A stretch of 64,000 nt of DNA from Acinetobacter apis (GTDB lineage: Bacteria > Pseudomonadota > Gammaproteobacteria > Pseudomonadales > Moraxellaceae). The stretch covers positions 1 to 64,000 of the forward strand of contig NZ_FZLN01000003.1 in the NCBI RefSeq assembly GCF_900197575.1. Reading direction: 5' to 3'. The position numbers and the translations under genes are program-made. Each line of letters opens with the position of its first letter. Within the stretch, counting starts at the first letter, position 1. The notes beneath the pieces are model-generated. The model was not told the origin of the DNA. It did not search any database and saw nothing but the letters and a program-made list of their open reading frames with translations. Of the stretch, positions 49,803 through 59,175 are shown piece after piece.

Positions 49803-51737
49803 ATGAATTTACATCGATTTAAAACATCTCTTTTGGCAGTCAGCTTACTGACCAGTCTAGGGGCTTTCGCGCAAACACCAGTGACATCTCAGGTCACTTT
49901 TGATGTACAGGGGCAGCAACAAACTAAGGTTGAAGATGCTAAATGGCTGAGCATTTCCAATTGGCCACAAGCAAGCTTAATTCAAACCAGCAAAAAAGAT
50001 GGTTTACAAATTCTTGATGCACAGCAGCGTATATTACAAAAAGTAGAGGGGCGTTTTGGTGCGTTAGATTATCGTTTAACTCCAACACACTTAATTGTTC
50101 ACACGGTAGATCTTGTTCGTCAACAAGCAGTGACTCTCAGTTTTAATTTAAACCAGCGTAAATGGGACAACACCATTTATTTGCCAAAAACCAGTTTTAA
50201 AATTGAGAATGTATGTTTATTTCAAGATGATCAAAAGCAACTTTTTTCATTTTTAGTGGGTGAACAAGGTAAAGGTGAGCAATGGTTAATTGGGCAAAAT
50301 TTAAAGCCAATGTTGACACCAAAGCGTATGCGTAGCTTAAATTTCCCTGTGAATAGTAAGTTTTGTTTTGTTGAAGATCAACAACATGCTTTATTCGTAA
50401 ATGAAGAAAATGTTGGGGTATGGCAATATTCAGCAGAGCCTGAAGCGCCTTTTTCTCGTCATATTGTAGACTTAGTACAACCCTATGGCACGATTCAAGG
50501 CACGCCACATGCAATTGTTCAATTGGGGCGTTCATTGTGGATTGTCGATGGCAAGTCACCTTATATTTATCAATATCAATATCAATATGATGGAAAGCTT
50601 TGGAAGCAAAATAAACAGATTGAAACCAATTTGGTAAAACCTGAACAAATGGGTTTGAAAGTTGAAAGTAATAAAGTGATTGCACTAGTGAATGATAACC
50701 ATCAATTAAAGCATGCATTGATTGATCAAACTCCACCTCAAGCACAACCCTCAGTTCCTGCAAGTGATGTCGTTATAGTTCAACCGACAGTACAAACCGT
50801 ACCTGTGCCGAGTGCAGGAGATGCCGCAGATGATCCAGCCATTTGGCATAATCGCGCAAACCCTGAACAATCTCGTATTTTAGGTACAGATAAACAAGGT
50901 GGATTACAAGTTTATGATTTAAAAGGTAAGCAAACACAGTATTTGGCTGTTGGCCGTTTAAATAATGTGGATGTACGTCCAGACTTTAATTGGAAAGGTA
51001 AGATGATTGATTTGGCTATTGCCACCAATCGTGATGCAAACAGCCTACATTTATTTGCAATTCAGAAAAAAACAGGCGTAGTCAGTGAAATTGGTCAGTT
51101 GCCAACTTCGTTAAAAGATATTTATGGTTTTTGTATGTATAAAGATCGCCAAGGTGAAATTTATGCCATTCCAAATGATAAAGATGGGACTTTTATTCAA
51201 TACCATATTCAAGGTCAATCCACACTAAAAGCCACAGAAGTCAAACGCTTTGCAGTAAAAACTCAGCCAGAAGGTTGTGTAGTCGATGATGCACATGAGC
51301 AAATTTTCTTAGGTGAAGAAGATCATGCCGTATGGCAATTGAGTTTAGATCCAAAGCAAAAAGCAGAGATGCAAGCTGTCATTCGTGTAGGTGAACATGG
51401 TCTGAAAGATGATATTGAAGGTATGGCACTTTATCATGGTAAAACCAAAGACTATCTTGTGATTTCAAGCCAAGGCAATGACAGTTATGTGGTAGTAGAT
51501 GCTCAAGCACCTTATCAATATCGTGGTCGCTTTAAAATTGGTATTAATGTTGCACAAGACATTGATGCAGTCACAGAAACCGATGGCTTAGATGTGACCA
51601 GCCAAAATTTAGGTGGAGCATGGAAGAAGGGAATGCTTGTGGTTCAAGATGGACATAAAGTGATGCCAGAAGACCACCAAAACTTTAAATACATTCCATG
51701 GACTGACATTGCAAACGCATTAAAACTTGAAGATTAA
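49803..51737 (+). CDS. Dual-domain beta-propeller phytase
   Basis: A 644-residue exported protein (signal peptide 1-23, ending LGAFA). The C-terminal domain (about 330-640) has the phytase motifs DAADDPAIWHN, TDKQGGLQVYDLKGK, NNVDVRPDF, YGFCMY, EGCVVDDAHEQIFLGEED, DDIEGMALY and ETDGLDVTS, which bind calcium and phosphate. The N-terminal 300 residues are a weaker copy of the same propeller, as in known dual-domain phytases. It releases phosphate from inositol hexakisphosphate in the periplasm or outside. It is in an operon with the preceding receptor and ends at a strong terminator. Confidence 0.9.
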   Translation: MNLHRFKTSLLAVSLLTSLGAFAQTPVTSQVTFDVQGQQQTKVEDAKWLSISNWPQASLIQTSKKDGLQILDAQQRILQKVEGRFGALDYRLTPTHLIVHTVDLVRQQAVTLSFNLNQRKWDNTIYLPKTSFKIENVCLFQDDQKQLFSFLVGEQGKGEQWLIGQNLKPMLTPKRMRSLNFPVNSKFCFVEDQQHALFVNEENVGVWQYSAEPEAPFSRHIVDLVQPYGTIQGTPHAIVQLGRSLWIVDGKSPYIYQYQYQYDGKLWKQNKQIETNLVKPEQMGLKVESNKVIALVNDNHQLKHALIDQTPPQAQPSVPASDVVIVQPTVQTVPVPSAGDAADDPAIWHNRANPEQSRILGTDKQGGLQVYDLKGKQTQYLAVGRLNNVDVRPDFNWKGKMIDLAIATNRDANSLHLFAIQKKTGVVSEIGQLPTSLKDIYGFCMYKDRQGEIYAIPNDKDGTFIQYHIQGQSTLKATEVKRFAVKTQPEGCVVDDAHEQIFLGEEDHAVWQLSLDPKQKAEMQAVIRVGEHGLKDDIEGMALYHGKTKDYLVISSQGNDSYVVVDAQAPYQYRGRFKIGINVAQDIDAVTETDGLDVTSQNLGGAWKKGMLVVQDGHKVMPEDHQNFKYIPWTDIANALKLED

Positions 51738-51744
51738 TGCATAA

Positions 51745-51776
51745 AAAAAGCCATCAAATTAAATTTGATGGCTTTT
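51745..51776 (+). terminator. Terminator after phytase
   Basis: AAAAAGCCATCAAATT-A/AATTTGATGGCTTTTT with a 16-bp symmetric stem, 8 bp after the phytase stop. It may also serve the minus-strand tRNA-Thr. Confidence 0.92.
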
Positions 51777-51788
51777 TAAATATTTGGC

Positions 51789-51864
<76 letters not shown>

Positions 51865-51876
51865 AACGTGGAGGCA

Positions 51877-51904
51877 ATTATATATATAATTTTCTTGGGG
51901 TCAA
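51877..51904 (-). promoter_or_regulatory. Promoter of tRNA-Thr
   Basis: On the minus strand TTGACC (51899-51904), a 16-bp spacer and a perfect TATAAT (51877-51882) end 12 bp before the tRNA. The fit and spacing are strong for a stable RNA promoter. Confidence 0.8.
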
Positions 51905-52069
51905 GCAAAAAATTCAAATAAACAGATAGAACGAGTTGTATTATATTTTGATAGGTTGTTGTTCACGCTTAAATTAACGTTTACTCATGAAATTTTTTTA
52001 TAAAAACAAATATTTTTAAAATATTTTTAATAACTTAAATTTACCTTAAAAAATTAACAATTAATAAAA

Positions 52070-52102
52070 ATGTAATATTTCATTCAAATTTCTGTAATAA
52101 AT
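52070..52102 (+). promoter_or_regulatory. Pho-box-like triple repeat before exbD-tonB
   Basis: Three 11-mers in a row, ATGTAATATTT, CATTCAAATTT and CTGTAATAAAT, follow the Pho-box plan of a CTGTCAT-like heptamer plus four A/T bases. The last copy is the best (6 of 7). It lies 34 bp before the first exbD start. Suggestive only, given the AT-rich context. Confidence 0.35.
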
Positions 52103-52135
52103 GAAATGTACCCTTTCGTGAATTAATTAACTTAA

Positions 52136-52552
52136 ATGGTTTCGATTATGCGTAGCTGGAGTGAGACGAAAAAAGCAAAGCCGCACATTGAGTTAGTTCC
52201 AATGATTGATGTAATGATGTTTCTATTGGTCTTCTTTGTCTTGATCAGTTTAAACGTAATTCCATCTCAGGGATTAAAAACCCAATTGCCATCTGCGACC
52301 ACGTCACAAGAACTTAAACCGCAAACGAAAGCAATTGTCACATTAATGGCAGATCAAATTCAATTGGATGGCCAAGCAACAACGCTCGATCAGTTGACGC
52401 AAACATTAAAGTCTAAACAGCAAGATGGCAAGCCTGTCGCTGTCATTATTAACAGTGATAAAGCAGTGGCTGTAGAACAGCTTGTTAATGTGATGGATCG
52501 TTTACGTACAGATGGATTTACCTCTGTATCGCTTGCCGCTCGGAAACCTTAA
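52136..52552 (+). CDS. exbD: Biopolymer transport protein ExbD
   Basis: A 138-residue protein with one membrane helix near the N-terminus (about 25-45) containing the conserved proton-path Asp in VPMIDVMMFLLVFF, and a periplasmic domain. With ExbB and TonB it turns the proton gradient into force for outer-membrane receptors. A second ATG at 52148 is an equally possible start; neither has a clear ribosome binding site. tonB begins 2 bp after the stop. exbB is not adjacent but lies three genes further on. Confidence 0.92.
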   Translation: MVSIMRSWSETKKAKPHIELVPMIDVMMFLLVFFVLISLNVIPSQGLKTQLPSATTSQELKPQTKAIVTLMADQIQLDGQATTLDQLTQTLKSKQQDGKPVAVIINSDKAVAVEQLVNVMDRLRTDGFTSVSLAARKP

Positions 52553-52554
52553 GC

Positions 52555-53391
52555 ATGAGTTCATACTTAGTATACCGTAATCGACATATTCTAAGTTGGT
52601 GTCCTGCAATTTTGGTTGGTGCGTATTTCATCTTTTTGGCGCAGCCTGAAGAGCTGAAAATTGAGCCAAAATATGATGAAAAACCTATTGAGATTGTATT
52701 GGCAGAGCCAGAACCTGAGCCTGTAGTCAATCCGCCTGTACCTCAAGTTACAGCACCACCACCTGTAGTGCCACCAGCACCAGAACCTGAAGTACCTGTA
52801 GCAGATGCTATTGAGCAGGTTAAACCGAAACCAAAAGTCAAACCTGAAGTAAAGCCAAAAGTTGAGCCTGAAATCAAGCCAAAAGTTGAGCCGAAGCAAA
52901 AACCTGTGGAAGAGAAAAAGGTTGAAAAACCAGTTGAGCAAACTAAGCCTGCTGAACCAACGCCACATGTTGAAACCAAACATGAAAAAGCTGCTGAAGA
53001 AAAACCAGTAGCTGCTGAAAAGCCAAAACCTGTGGCAGAGCATAAACCTGCTGAGCCACCAAAACCTGCATCATCAGGTGGCAATGCTTCGGCAGAAGCA
53101 CGCTACTTACAAACTGTTCGATCTGCTGTGGAACAGCAAAAAAGGTATCCGACGGGTAGAGAAGCATCGCTTGAACGCCCAGAAGGTAATGTTGAAGTTT
53201 GGCTTGAAGTTGATCGTTCTGGACGTGTTATTGACGCTGGGGTGTTATCAAAGTCAAAGAGCATGTTGTTGAACCGAGCAGCTTTATCAAGCTTGAAAAA
53301 CATTAAACAAGTTGAGCCATTTCCTGCAGATGCGTTTGCAGGAGAAAGTCAAAAACGATTTGTTGCAACATTAAACTATACAGCACCGTAG
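52555..53391 (+). CDS. tonB: TonB energy transducer
   Basis: A 278-residue TonB. One membrane helix (about 14-30), then a long rigid proline/lysine/glutamate-rich periplasmic arm (about 50-170, repeated KPKVEPE/KPKVKPE units), then the C-terminal receptor-binding domain (ARYLQTVRSAVEQQKRYPT and VEVWLEVDRSGRVID). It contacts the TonB box of receptors. The placement between exbD and a receptor gene suggests a dedicated rather than general TonB. Confidence 0.93.
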   Translation: MSSYLVYRNRHILSWCPAILVGAYFIFLAQPEELKIEPKYDEKPIEIVLAEPEPEPVVNPPVPQVTAPPPVVPPAPEPEVPVADAIEQVKPKPKVKPEVKPKVEPEIKPKVEPKQKPVEEKKVEKPVEQTKPAEPTPHVETKHEKAAEEKPVAAEKPKPVAEHKPAEPPKPASSGGNASAEARYLQTVRSAVEQQKRYPTGREASLERPEGNVEVWLEVDRSGRVIDAGVLSKSKSMLLNRAALSSLKNIKQVEPFPADAFAGESQKRFVATLNYTAP

Positions 53392-53413
53392 CATCGCCTA
53401 CAGGGGAAAGTGA

Positions 53414-55633
53414 ATGAAAGTGTTTGAAAAAAAGATATTAACATTATCTGTTTTATCCATTCTTTTGTCAGGTACCGTATCTGCTGAAGAGTCTACTGTC
53501 CATGTCGGTACAGTAAGTGTCCAAGGCCAAGCACTTGGTGGCGGTCTGATGGTACAAGAAGATACGCCTAAAGCACGTTCTGTTGTTACAGCAGATGCAC
53601 TTGAAAAAAATCCAGGTGCAGGTAATGCTTTAGACAAAATTAAGAATGTCCCAGGTTTACAACTAAGCAGTAACGATTCATCAGGAATCAGCGGTTTAGC
53701 TTATACCATGCGTGGTATGAGTGCAGATCAAATTGGTTTGTCAGCAGATGGCGTACCTTTAAATGACTCTGGTAACTATGCAGTGTATCCAAACTTATTG
53801 GGCGATTCTGAAAATATCGGGCAAGTGTTTGTAACACAAGGCTCATCAGAAGCGGATGGTCCTCATATTGGTTCTAGTGGCGGTAATATTGGTTTATCAA
53901 CCAAACGCCCTGATAAAGATGCGGGTTTATTTGTTGAGCAAAAGTTTGGTAGTAACAGCTTACGTAAAAGCTTTGCTCGTATAGAAACAGGTAAAATTGG
54001 TAATTTCAGCGCTTGGCTTTCTGCATCGAACACAGAGGCTGATAAGTGGCGTGGTTTTGGTTCACTTGAATCAACCCGTATTGAAAGCAGCATGTTTTAC
54101 CAAGCAGACAATGGCAATACCAGTAACTTAATTATTAAGTACAATAAGCAAAATAACTATCAATATAATAATGTTACCAAAGCCAACTATGATGCTGCAG
54201 AGAACGCAGCTGGTACAACAGGGCATCGTGCAGATTATGATGATCCACGTTATAAAAATGCCTTGAATCCATTTGAAAACTTGAATATCTCGTTTACGCA
54301 AACATTGTTGTTAAGCGATACAGTCAGCGCAAGTATTCAGCCATATTACTATTGGGGTAACGGTGGTGGTTCAGGTGGAACCAGCAATTTATCTAGATCA
54401 TCAAGCCGTTCAGGTATTTATGATTTAAGTAACCTTGCAGGTACAACCGCATTTTATCGTCCATCAATGACAGCAACATGGCGTCCAGGTGTGACAGCAA
54501 AAGTAAAATGGGACATTAACGAGCAGCACAGTTTATCTGCAGGCTATTGGTATGAGCGTGCAAGACAACGTCAAACACAGCCGTACATTACAACAAATAA
54601 TGTGACAGGGCCTGCAGACCGTTGGGCTGACTCAAATCAGTTTACTGATGCAAATGGCAAAATTGTTCAAGGTCGTAACCAATTTACAACCACGCCAGCG
54701 CAACGTGTATGGATCCAAGACACTTGGTTTGTATCTCCACAAGTGACTTTATCTGGTGGTTTGGCTTGGGAAAGTGTTAAGCGTCAAGGTGAAAACCGTG
54801 GCAGCTTATCAACTGTTGCTTCTCAAAAAGAAGCAAAATATAACGAGCTACTACCAAACTTTAGCGCGAAATATCAAATCAATCAAAATCATCAAGTGTT
54901 TTACAATATTTCAAGAAATATGCGTACACCACAAAACTATGTGTTGTATAACTCAGGCGACTCACTCAGTTTAGATCCTGAATTAAGCTTGAATAATGAA
55001 TTGGGCTGGCGTTACCAAACTGAAAAAATGTTGTTAAGTGCAACACTTTTCAACATGGGTTATAAAAACCGTCAAATTTCAAGCCAAGATGCAAGCAATG
55101 ACAGCATTATGATTAATGCTGGTAAGGTAAATAGCCGTGGCTTGGAGCTTGAGTGGGGTGGTAATTTTGCGAAGAACTTTAACTACTACTTATCGTATAG
55201 TTACATTGATACTGAGCAAAAAAATAACGTCACATCTCGCGGTGTTGAATTACCAACTAAAGGTAAAGAAATTCCAAATACCTCGAAAAACTTGTTAACT
55301 GCAAGTGTCGGTTATGATGACAACATGTGGTCATGGAACTTTAAAGGCAATTACACAGGTCCCTTCTATGGTGATATGACCAATGATGAAAAAATCGCAG
55401 GTCGTACCACATTTGACTTCTCTGCAGGCGTAAATTTGCCAGTTGATAAGAAGTTCATTAAAGAAGCAAAACTTAGCTTTGGTGTGAACAATATCTTTGA
55501 TAAAGAATATCTAGATATCGCACGTACCATTCAAATTAACTCGAAAACAACTGGTGTAGCGACTGGTTCGGCACCTGCTTATGCAATAGGTGAAGAAAGA
55601 ACATTCGTTATTTCACTTTCTGCAAAAATGTAA
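53414..55633 (+). CDS. TonB-dependent receptor within the exbD-tonB operon
   Basis: A 739-residue outer-membrane receptor with a signal peptide (about 1-24, ending GTVSA), plug (ALDKIKNVPGLQLSSNDSSG, YTMRGMSADQIGLSADGVPLND, GSSGGNIGLSTKRP) and barrel. The plug is closest in style to FecA-type receptors, but no ligand can be named. It ends in KM rather than the usual aromatic residue. Being inside the exbD-tonB-exbB operon, it probably has its own energiser, and downstream lipid/phosphodiester enzymes hint at a phosphate-containing ligand. Confidence 0.88.
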   Translation: MKVFEKKILTLSVLSILLSGTVSAEESTVHVGTVSVQGQALGGGLMVQEDTPKARSVVTADALEKNPGAGNALDKIKNVPGLQLSSNDSSGISGLAYTMRGMSADQIGLSADGVPLNDSGNYAVYPNLLGDSENIGQVFVTQGSSEADGPHIGSSGGNIGLSTKRPDKDAGLFVEQKFGSNSLRKSFARIETGKIGNFSAWLSASNTEADKWRGFGSLESTRIESSMFYQADNGNTSNLIIKYNKQNNYQYNNVTKANYDAAENAAGTTGHRADYDDPRYKNALNPFENLNISFTQTLLLSDTVSASIQPYYYWGNGGGSGGTSNLSRSSSRSGIYDLSNLAGTTAFYRPSMTATWRPGVTAKVKWDINEQHSLSAGYWYERARQRQTQPYITTNNVTGPADRWADSNQFTDANGKIVQGRNQFTTTPAQRVWIQDTWFVSPQVTLSGGLAWESVKRQGENRGSLSTVASQKEAKYNELLPNFSAKYQINQNHQVFYNISRNMRTPQNYVLYNSGDSLSLDPELSLNNELGWRYQTEKMLLSATLFNMGYKNRQISSQDASNDSIMINAGKVNSRGLELEWGGNFAKNFNYYLSYSYIDTEQKNNVTSRGVELPTKGKEIPNTSKNLLTASVGYDDNMWSWNFKGNYTGPFYGDMTNDEKIAGRTTFDFSAGVNLPVDKKFIKEAKLSFGVNNIFDKEYLDIARTIQINSKTTGVATGSAPAYAIGEERTFVISLSAKM

Positions 55634-55646
55634 TAGGTAACAAAAT

Positions 55647-56276
55647 ATGAGTGCTGATCTTATCCATAATATTATTTTTTATATCATGTATGCATCTTTG
55701 GCTTTACTGGTTGTAATTTTCATTGAGCGTGTGATTTATTTCTCATGGACATTAAAACAAACACTAAAGCTTGATCATCAATTAACGCAACATCAAACAA
55801 TTGATGAGAATCAAGTTGAGAAAAAAGACAAAAATCCAGCTTATATTTTGGTTGAGCCGTTGCTTGCAACGCATATGACTGAAAATGAGCGTGCAGATGT
55901 GGTTGAACAACAATATATTGGCAGTAAGACAGCGCTCAACAGAGGAATTTGGATTGTTGAAACGATTGTTGCTGCTGCACCATTATTGGGTCTATTAGGC
56001 ACAGTACTTGGTATTGTTGATACCTTCCAAGCTTTAGCAGCATCAGGTACATCTGATGCAAGTAAAGTATCGGGTGGTATGGGAACAGCGTTATATGCCA
56101 CAGGGCTTGGGATTGGTATTGCGCTCATCGCTTTAATCATGAATAACTTTTTAGGCAGCCGTATGGAACGTATTGGCGAAGTCTCTAAAATCCTTTTAAT
56201 CCGTGCTGGGAAAAGTAAGAAAAGTCATGCAAAAGAATGGAAAACTGAAGCAACTGACAAAAAAACCTTTGCATAA
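55647..56276 (+). CDS. exbB: ExbB/TolQ-family proton channel
   Basis: A 209-residue protein with three membrane helices (about 10-30, 105-130 and 150-170) and the family signature AAAPLLGLLGTVLGIVDTFQ and GTALYATGLGIGIALIAL. It is the partner of ExbD and TonB. It lies 13 bp after the receptor and overlaps the phospholipase D gene by about 50 bp at its 3' end, so translation of the two is linked. Confidence 0.92.
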   Translation: MSADLIHNIIFYIMYASLALLVVIFIERVIYFSWTLKQTLKLDHQLTQHQTIDENQVEKKDKNPAYILVEPLLATHMTENERADVVEQQYIGSKTALNRGIWIVETIVAAAPLLGLLGTVLGIVDTFQALAASGTSDASKVSGGMGTALYATGLGIGIALIALIMNNFLGSRMERIGEVSKILLIRAGKSKKSHAKEWKTEATDKKTFA

Positions 56277-57510
56277 CGCAGTAAACCAAGTGGGGCGACT
56301 TTTTAGTCGCCTTAGCTTGTTTATGTGTTTAACTATTTCAGTAGGTAATGCAAGTATGCAGTCAAACGGTTTTGAGTTGGTGGTGAATACACCAATTGAA
56401 ACACAGCTTCCAAATCAAGATTTAAGAGATGCGACAGCGGTTTGGGTGGATATGTTCAATCATGCACAGCATCAAATCGATATTGCACAGTTTTATGTAT
56501 ATAACCAGCCAAAGTCGAATTTAGACACGGTATTGGCAGCATTAAAGCAAGCAGGAACACGTGGAGTAAAAATCCGTTTTTTACTTGATCAAAAAGGGGT
56601 CGGGATCTCTAATCCAGACACCATAAAAGAAATTCAAAGTATTCCCAACTTAGAGTTTCGAGTGATGGATTTTTCTAAAATAGAAAATGGTATTATCCAC
56701 GCCAAATATATTCTAGTTGACCAAAAAACAGCATTTGTTGGCAGCCAAAACTTTGATTGGCGTGCACTTACACACATTCATGAAACAGGACTTAAAATTG
56801 ACGATAGCACCATCGTCAAGCAAATTTTAAGTATCTTCAATACAGATTGGTCGAATCAACACAATCTTGTCACCAACAAAAAATTGATTCAGTACCAAAA
56901 ACATAAAGTGCTGACTAAGCCACTGCACGGCTATTATTTATTAGCCAGTCCAGCTCAAGTGACCCCTGAAAATATCTATGTTACCGAGGACGCATTTCCT
57001 CAACTGATTGCTACAGCACAATCTAAAATTTCTATTCAAGTGATGCAATATGCACCTCTCGGTTATGCTGAAGGCAAGGGCAAAAGAAACTTTTATCCAC
57101 TGATTGATAACAGTTTACGCGCTGCCGCTGCACGCGGGGTTGCAGTTGAGCTTTTAGTTTCAGATTGGAATTTAAAGCAGCCTGATATTGCTTGGTTAAA
57201 AAGTTTAGCGTTAGTGCCAAATATTAAAATTAAATTGGTGACGATTCCGAAGAGTAAAGATGGCTTTATTCCATTTGCTCGTGTTATACATAGTAAGTAT
57301 ATGACCATTGATGAATCAACAACTTGGATTGGTACTTCGAACTGGACAGGCGGATATTTTGACCATTCTCGCAACTTAGAAATTGTCTTAAATGATGGTC
57401 AATTTACACAACGTGTCAAGCAGTTATATCAACAGTTGTGGTTGAGTCCTTACGCCTATGATTTAGATATTAATCAGCAGTATAAAACGGTCAATCCTGC
57501 CAAAGAGTAA
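56227..57510 (+). CDS. Exported phospholipase D-like protein with two HKD motifs
   Basis: A 427-residue protein. A signal-like stretch lies near residues 24-43 (FSRLSLFMCLTISVGNA). The two catalytic motifs are complete: HAKYILVDQKTAFVGSQNFD (H158, K160, D165) and HSKYMTIDESTTWIGTSNW (H355, K357, D362). It belongs to the HKD superfamily, which hydrolyses or transfers phosphodiesters; substrates range from phospholipids to nucleic acids. The first in-frame ATG is at 56203, but 56227 better fits a signal peptide. It overlaps exbB and precedes cdh by 20 bp, implying periplasmic phosphodiester use coupled to the TonB system. Confidence 0.85.
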   Translation: MQKNGKLKQLTKKPLHNAVNQVGRLFSRLSLFMCLTISVGNASMQSNGFELVVNTPIETQLPNQDLRDATAVWVDMFNHAQHQIDIAQFYVYNQPKSNLDTVLAALKQAGTRGVKIRFLLDQKGVGISNPDTIKEIQSIPNLEFRVMDFSKIENGIIHAKYILVDQKTAFVGSQNFDWRALTHIHETGLKIDDSTIVKQILSIFNTDWSNQHNLVTNKKLIQYQKHKVLTKPLHGYYLLASPAQVTPENIYVTEDAFPQLIATAQSKISIQVMQYAPLGYAEGKGKRNFYPLIDNSLRAAAARGVAVELLVSDWNLKQPDIAWLKSLALVPNIKIKLVTIPKSKDGFIPFARVIHSKYMTIDESTTWIGTSNWTGGYFDHSRNLEIVLNDGQFTQRVKQLYQQLWLSPYAYDLDINQQYKTVNPAKE

Positions 57511-57530
57511 TTGAACACTGGATTGTAAAG

Positions 57531-58262
57531 ATGAAAACGAAATATGGTGTAGCAGCAGCTATTATTATTGGTCTGATCATTGTGCTACACCATATTTTAT
57601 CTCATCGCGATGTGTTGTGGCGCATTGTGAATGAGCGCTGTGGTACAAGCTTAGATCAAAGCCACAGCTGTTTAGTGGTGAACCGTAAAGCCGGCTTTGT
57701 GGTATTAAGGGATTTAAATGGTCCTGTACAAACGTTATTAATTCCAACTGCAAAAATCACAGGCATCGAAGATCCTGAATTATTAGATCCATCTGCGAAA
57801 AATTATTTTGCGGATGCATGGGCAAATCGCGCTATTTTAAATCAAGAAAATCGAAGAGTGATTGACCCCAAATATTTATCTTTTTCAGTCAACTCATTTT
57901 ATGGGCGCACACAAGACCAATTGCATATTCACTCATCTTGCTTAAATACAACGGTTTATGCACTAATCAATCGTTATCGTAACCATATTGGCTCTGCATG
58001 GACAACATTGCCAGAGAAAATATTTGGTCATACCTATATTGCGCAAAAAATTAAATTAGCAGATTTAAACTCAGTTCAGCCGTTTCAGCAATTAAAAGCA
58101 TATACCCTAGAAAATCACACAGAGTTATCAAATTATGGTTTAGCCATGGTATCTGCTGAAGATGGTGATATTATTTTATTGGCAACAGAAATTAATCTAC
58201 TCGAATGGAACTTTGGTTCGATTGAAGAAATTCAAGATACCTATTGCTTGATTAACAAGTAA
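57531..58262 (+). CDS. cdh: CDP-diacylglycerol diphosphatase
   Basis: A 243-residue protein with one N-terminal membrane helix (about 6-24) and the Cdh signature: WRIVNERCGTSLDQSHSC, LLIPTAKITGIEDPELLDP and the HIT-like active site QDQLHIHSSCL. Cdh cleaves CDP-diacylglycerol to phosphatidate and CMP at the periplasmic face. Its place at the end of an exbD-tonB-receptor-exbB-phospholipase operon is unusual and suggests it acts on imported or released pyrophosphate substrates rather than only in lipid turnover. A bidirectional terminator follows. Confidence 0.9.
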   Translation: MKTKYGVAAAIIIGLIIVLHHILSHRDVLWRIVNERCGTSLDQSHSCLVVNRKAGFVVLRDLNGPVQTLLIPTAKITGIEDPELLDPSAKNYFADAWANRAILNQENRRVIDPKYLSFSVNSFYGRTQDQLHIHSSCLNTTVYALINRYRNHIGSAWTTLPEKIFGHTYIAQKIKLADLNSVQPFQQLKAYTLENHTELSNYGLAMVSAEDGDIILLATEINLLEWNFGSIEEIQDTYCLINK

Positions 58263-58272
58263 ATATTTTATT

Positions 58273-58307
58273 AAGCACCAAAGTACAATGGGACTTTGGT
58301 GCTTTTT
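58273..58307 (+). terminator. Terminator after cdh
   Basis: AAGCACCAAAGT and ACTTTGGTGCTT form a 12-bp stem around an 8-nt loop, followed by T residues, 10 bp after the cdh stop. It may also end hisF transcripts from the other strand. Confidence 0.9.
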
Positions 58308-58312
58308 ATAGT

Positions 58313-59071
58313 TTAAAGACGCATTTCAATACCTTGACTAGCTAAAAACTGTTTAGCCTCAGGAATTGTGTGCTGACCAAAGTGAAAAATACTTGCAGCA
58401 AGCACAGCATCTGCGCCACCTTGTAAAATACCATCGGCTAAATGTTGTAAATTTCCGACGCCACCTGAGGCAACAGTGGGTATAGGCACTAAGTCATTAA
58501 TTTTACGCATTAGCTCAATGTCATAACCTGCTTTTGTACCATCTGCATCCATACTGGTAATTAATAGCTCACCTGCGCCCAAATGAGCCATTTTAACAGC
58601 CCACTCTATGGCATCAATACCTGTTGGTTTACGGCCACCATGGGTAAATATCTCCCATTTGTCATGGGCTATTTTTTTAGCGTCAATTGCTGCAACAATA
58701 CATTGTGCACCAAAACGTTGTGATGCATCTTGTATGAGCTCTGGATGAGTGATTGCAGCAGAGTTAATGCTCACTTTATCTGCGCCAGCATTTAACAGTA
58801 AACGAATGTGTTCGACTTTACTTACACCTCCGCCCACGGTCAGCGGAACAAAAACAGATTGTGCCATTCTTTCCACTGTACGGTATGTTGTATCACGACC
58901 ATGATGGGTTGCAGTGATATCAAGAAAAGTAATTTCATCTGCGCCTTGATCATTATAACGACGTGCAACTTCAACAGGATCACCTGCATCACGAACATCT
59001 AAAAATTGTACGCCTTTTACAACACGGCCATTATCAATGTCTAAGCATGGGATGATGCGTTTCGCAAGCAT
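58313..59071 (-). CDS. hisF: Imidazole glycerol phosphate synthase subunit HisF
   Basis: A 252-residue TIM-barrel cyclase of histidine synthesis. It starts [20 protein letters not shown] with the catalytic Asp of CLDID, and has [24 protein letters not shown] and [14 protein letters not shown]. With HisH it forms IGP and AICAR. I use the ATG at 59071, which fits the family length exactly; the 31 codons upstream are unlike any HisF. It is divergent from thrB over about 100 bp and stands apart from other his genes here. Confidence 0.97.
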   Translation of the reverse strand: MLAKRIIPCLDIDNGRVVKGVQFLDVRDAGDPVEVARRYNDQGADEITFLDITATHHGRDTTYRTVERMAQSVFVPLTVGGGVSKVEHIRLLLNAGADKVSINSAAITHPELIQDASQRFGAQCIVAAIDAKKIAHDKWEIFTHGGRKPTGIDAIEWAVKMAHLGAGELLITSMDADGTKAGYDIELMRKINDLVPIPTVASGGVGNLQHLADGILQGGADAVLAASIFHFGQHTIPEAKQFLASQGIEMRL

Positions 59072-59175
59072 AAAAGGTATCCAGTGATTTATAAAATAAA
59101 GTTCCCGTAAAGGGCTACAAACTTGGTAAACTTGCTGTATTCTAGCAAAATTATTTTGTTCCACGCAGGTTTTCT

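Noticed and set aside
50197-50763. A 188-codon minus-strand frame inside the phytase gene
   Set aside because: The opposite strand encodes a coherent phytase; the antisense product is unlike any protein and lacks a start signal.
52591-53084. Two long minus-strand reading frames opposite tonB
   Set aside because: They come from the repetitive proline/lysine arm of tonB; their products are low-complexity glycine/serine or phenylalanine/tryptophan-rich strings.
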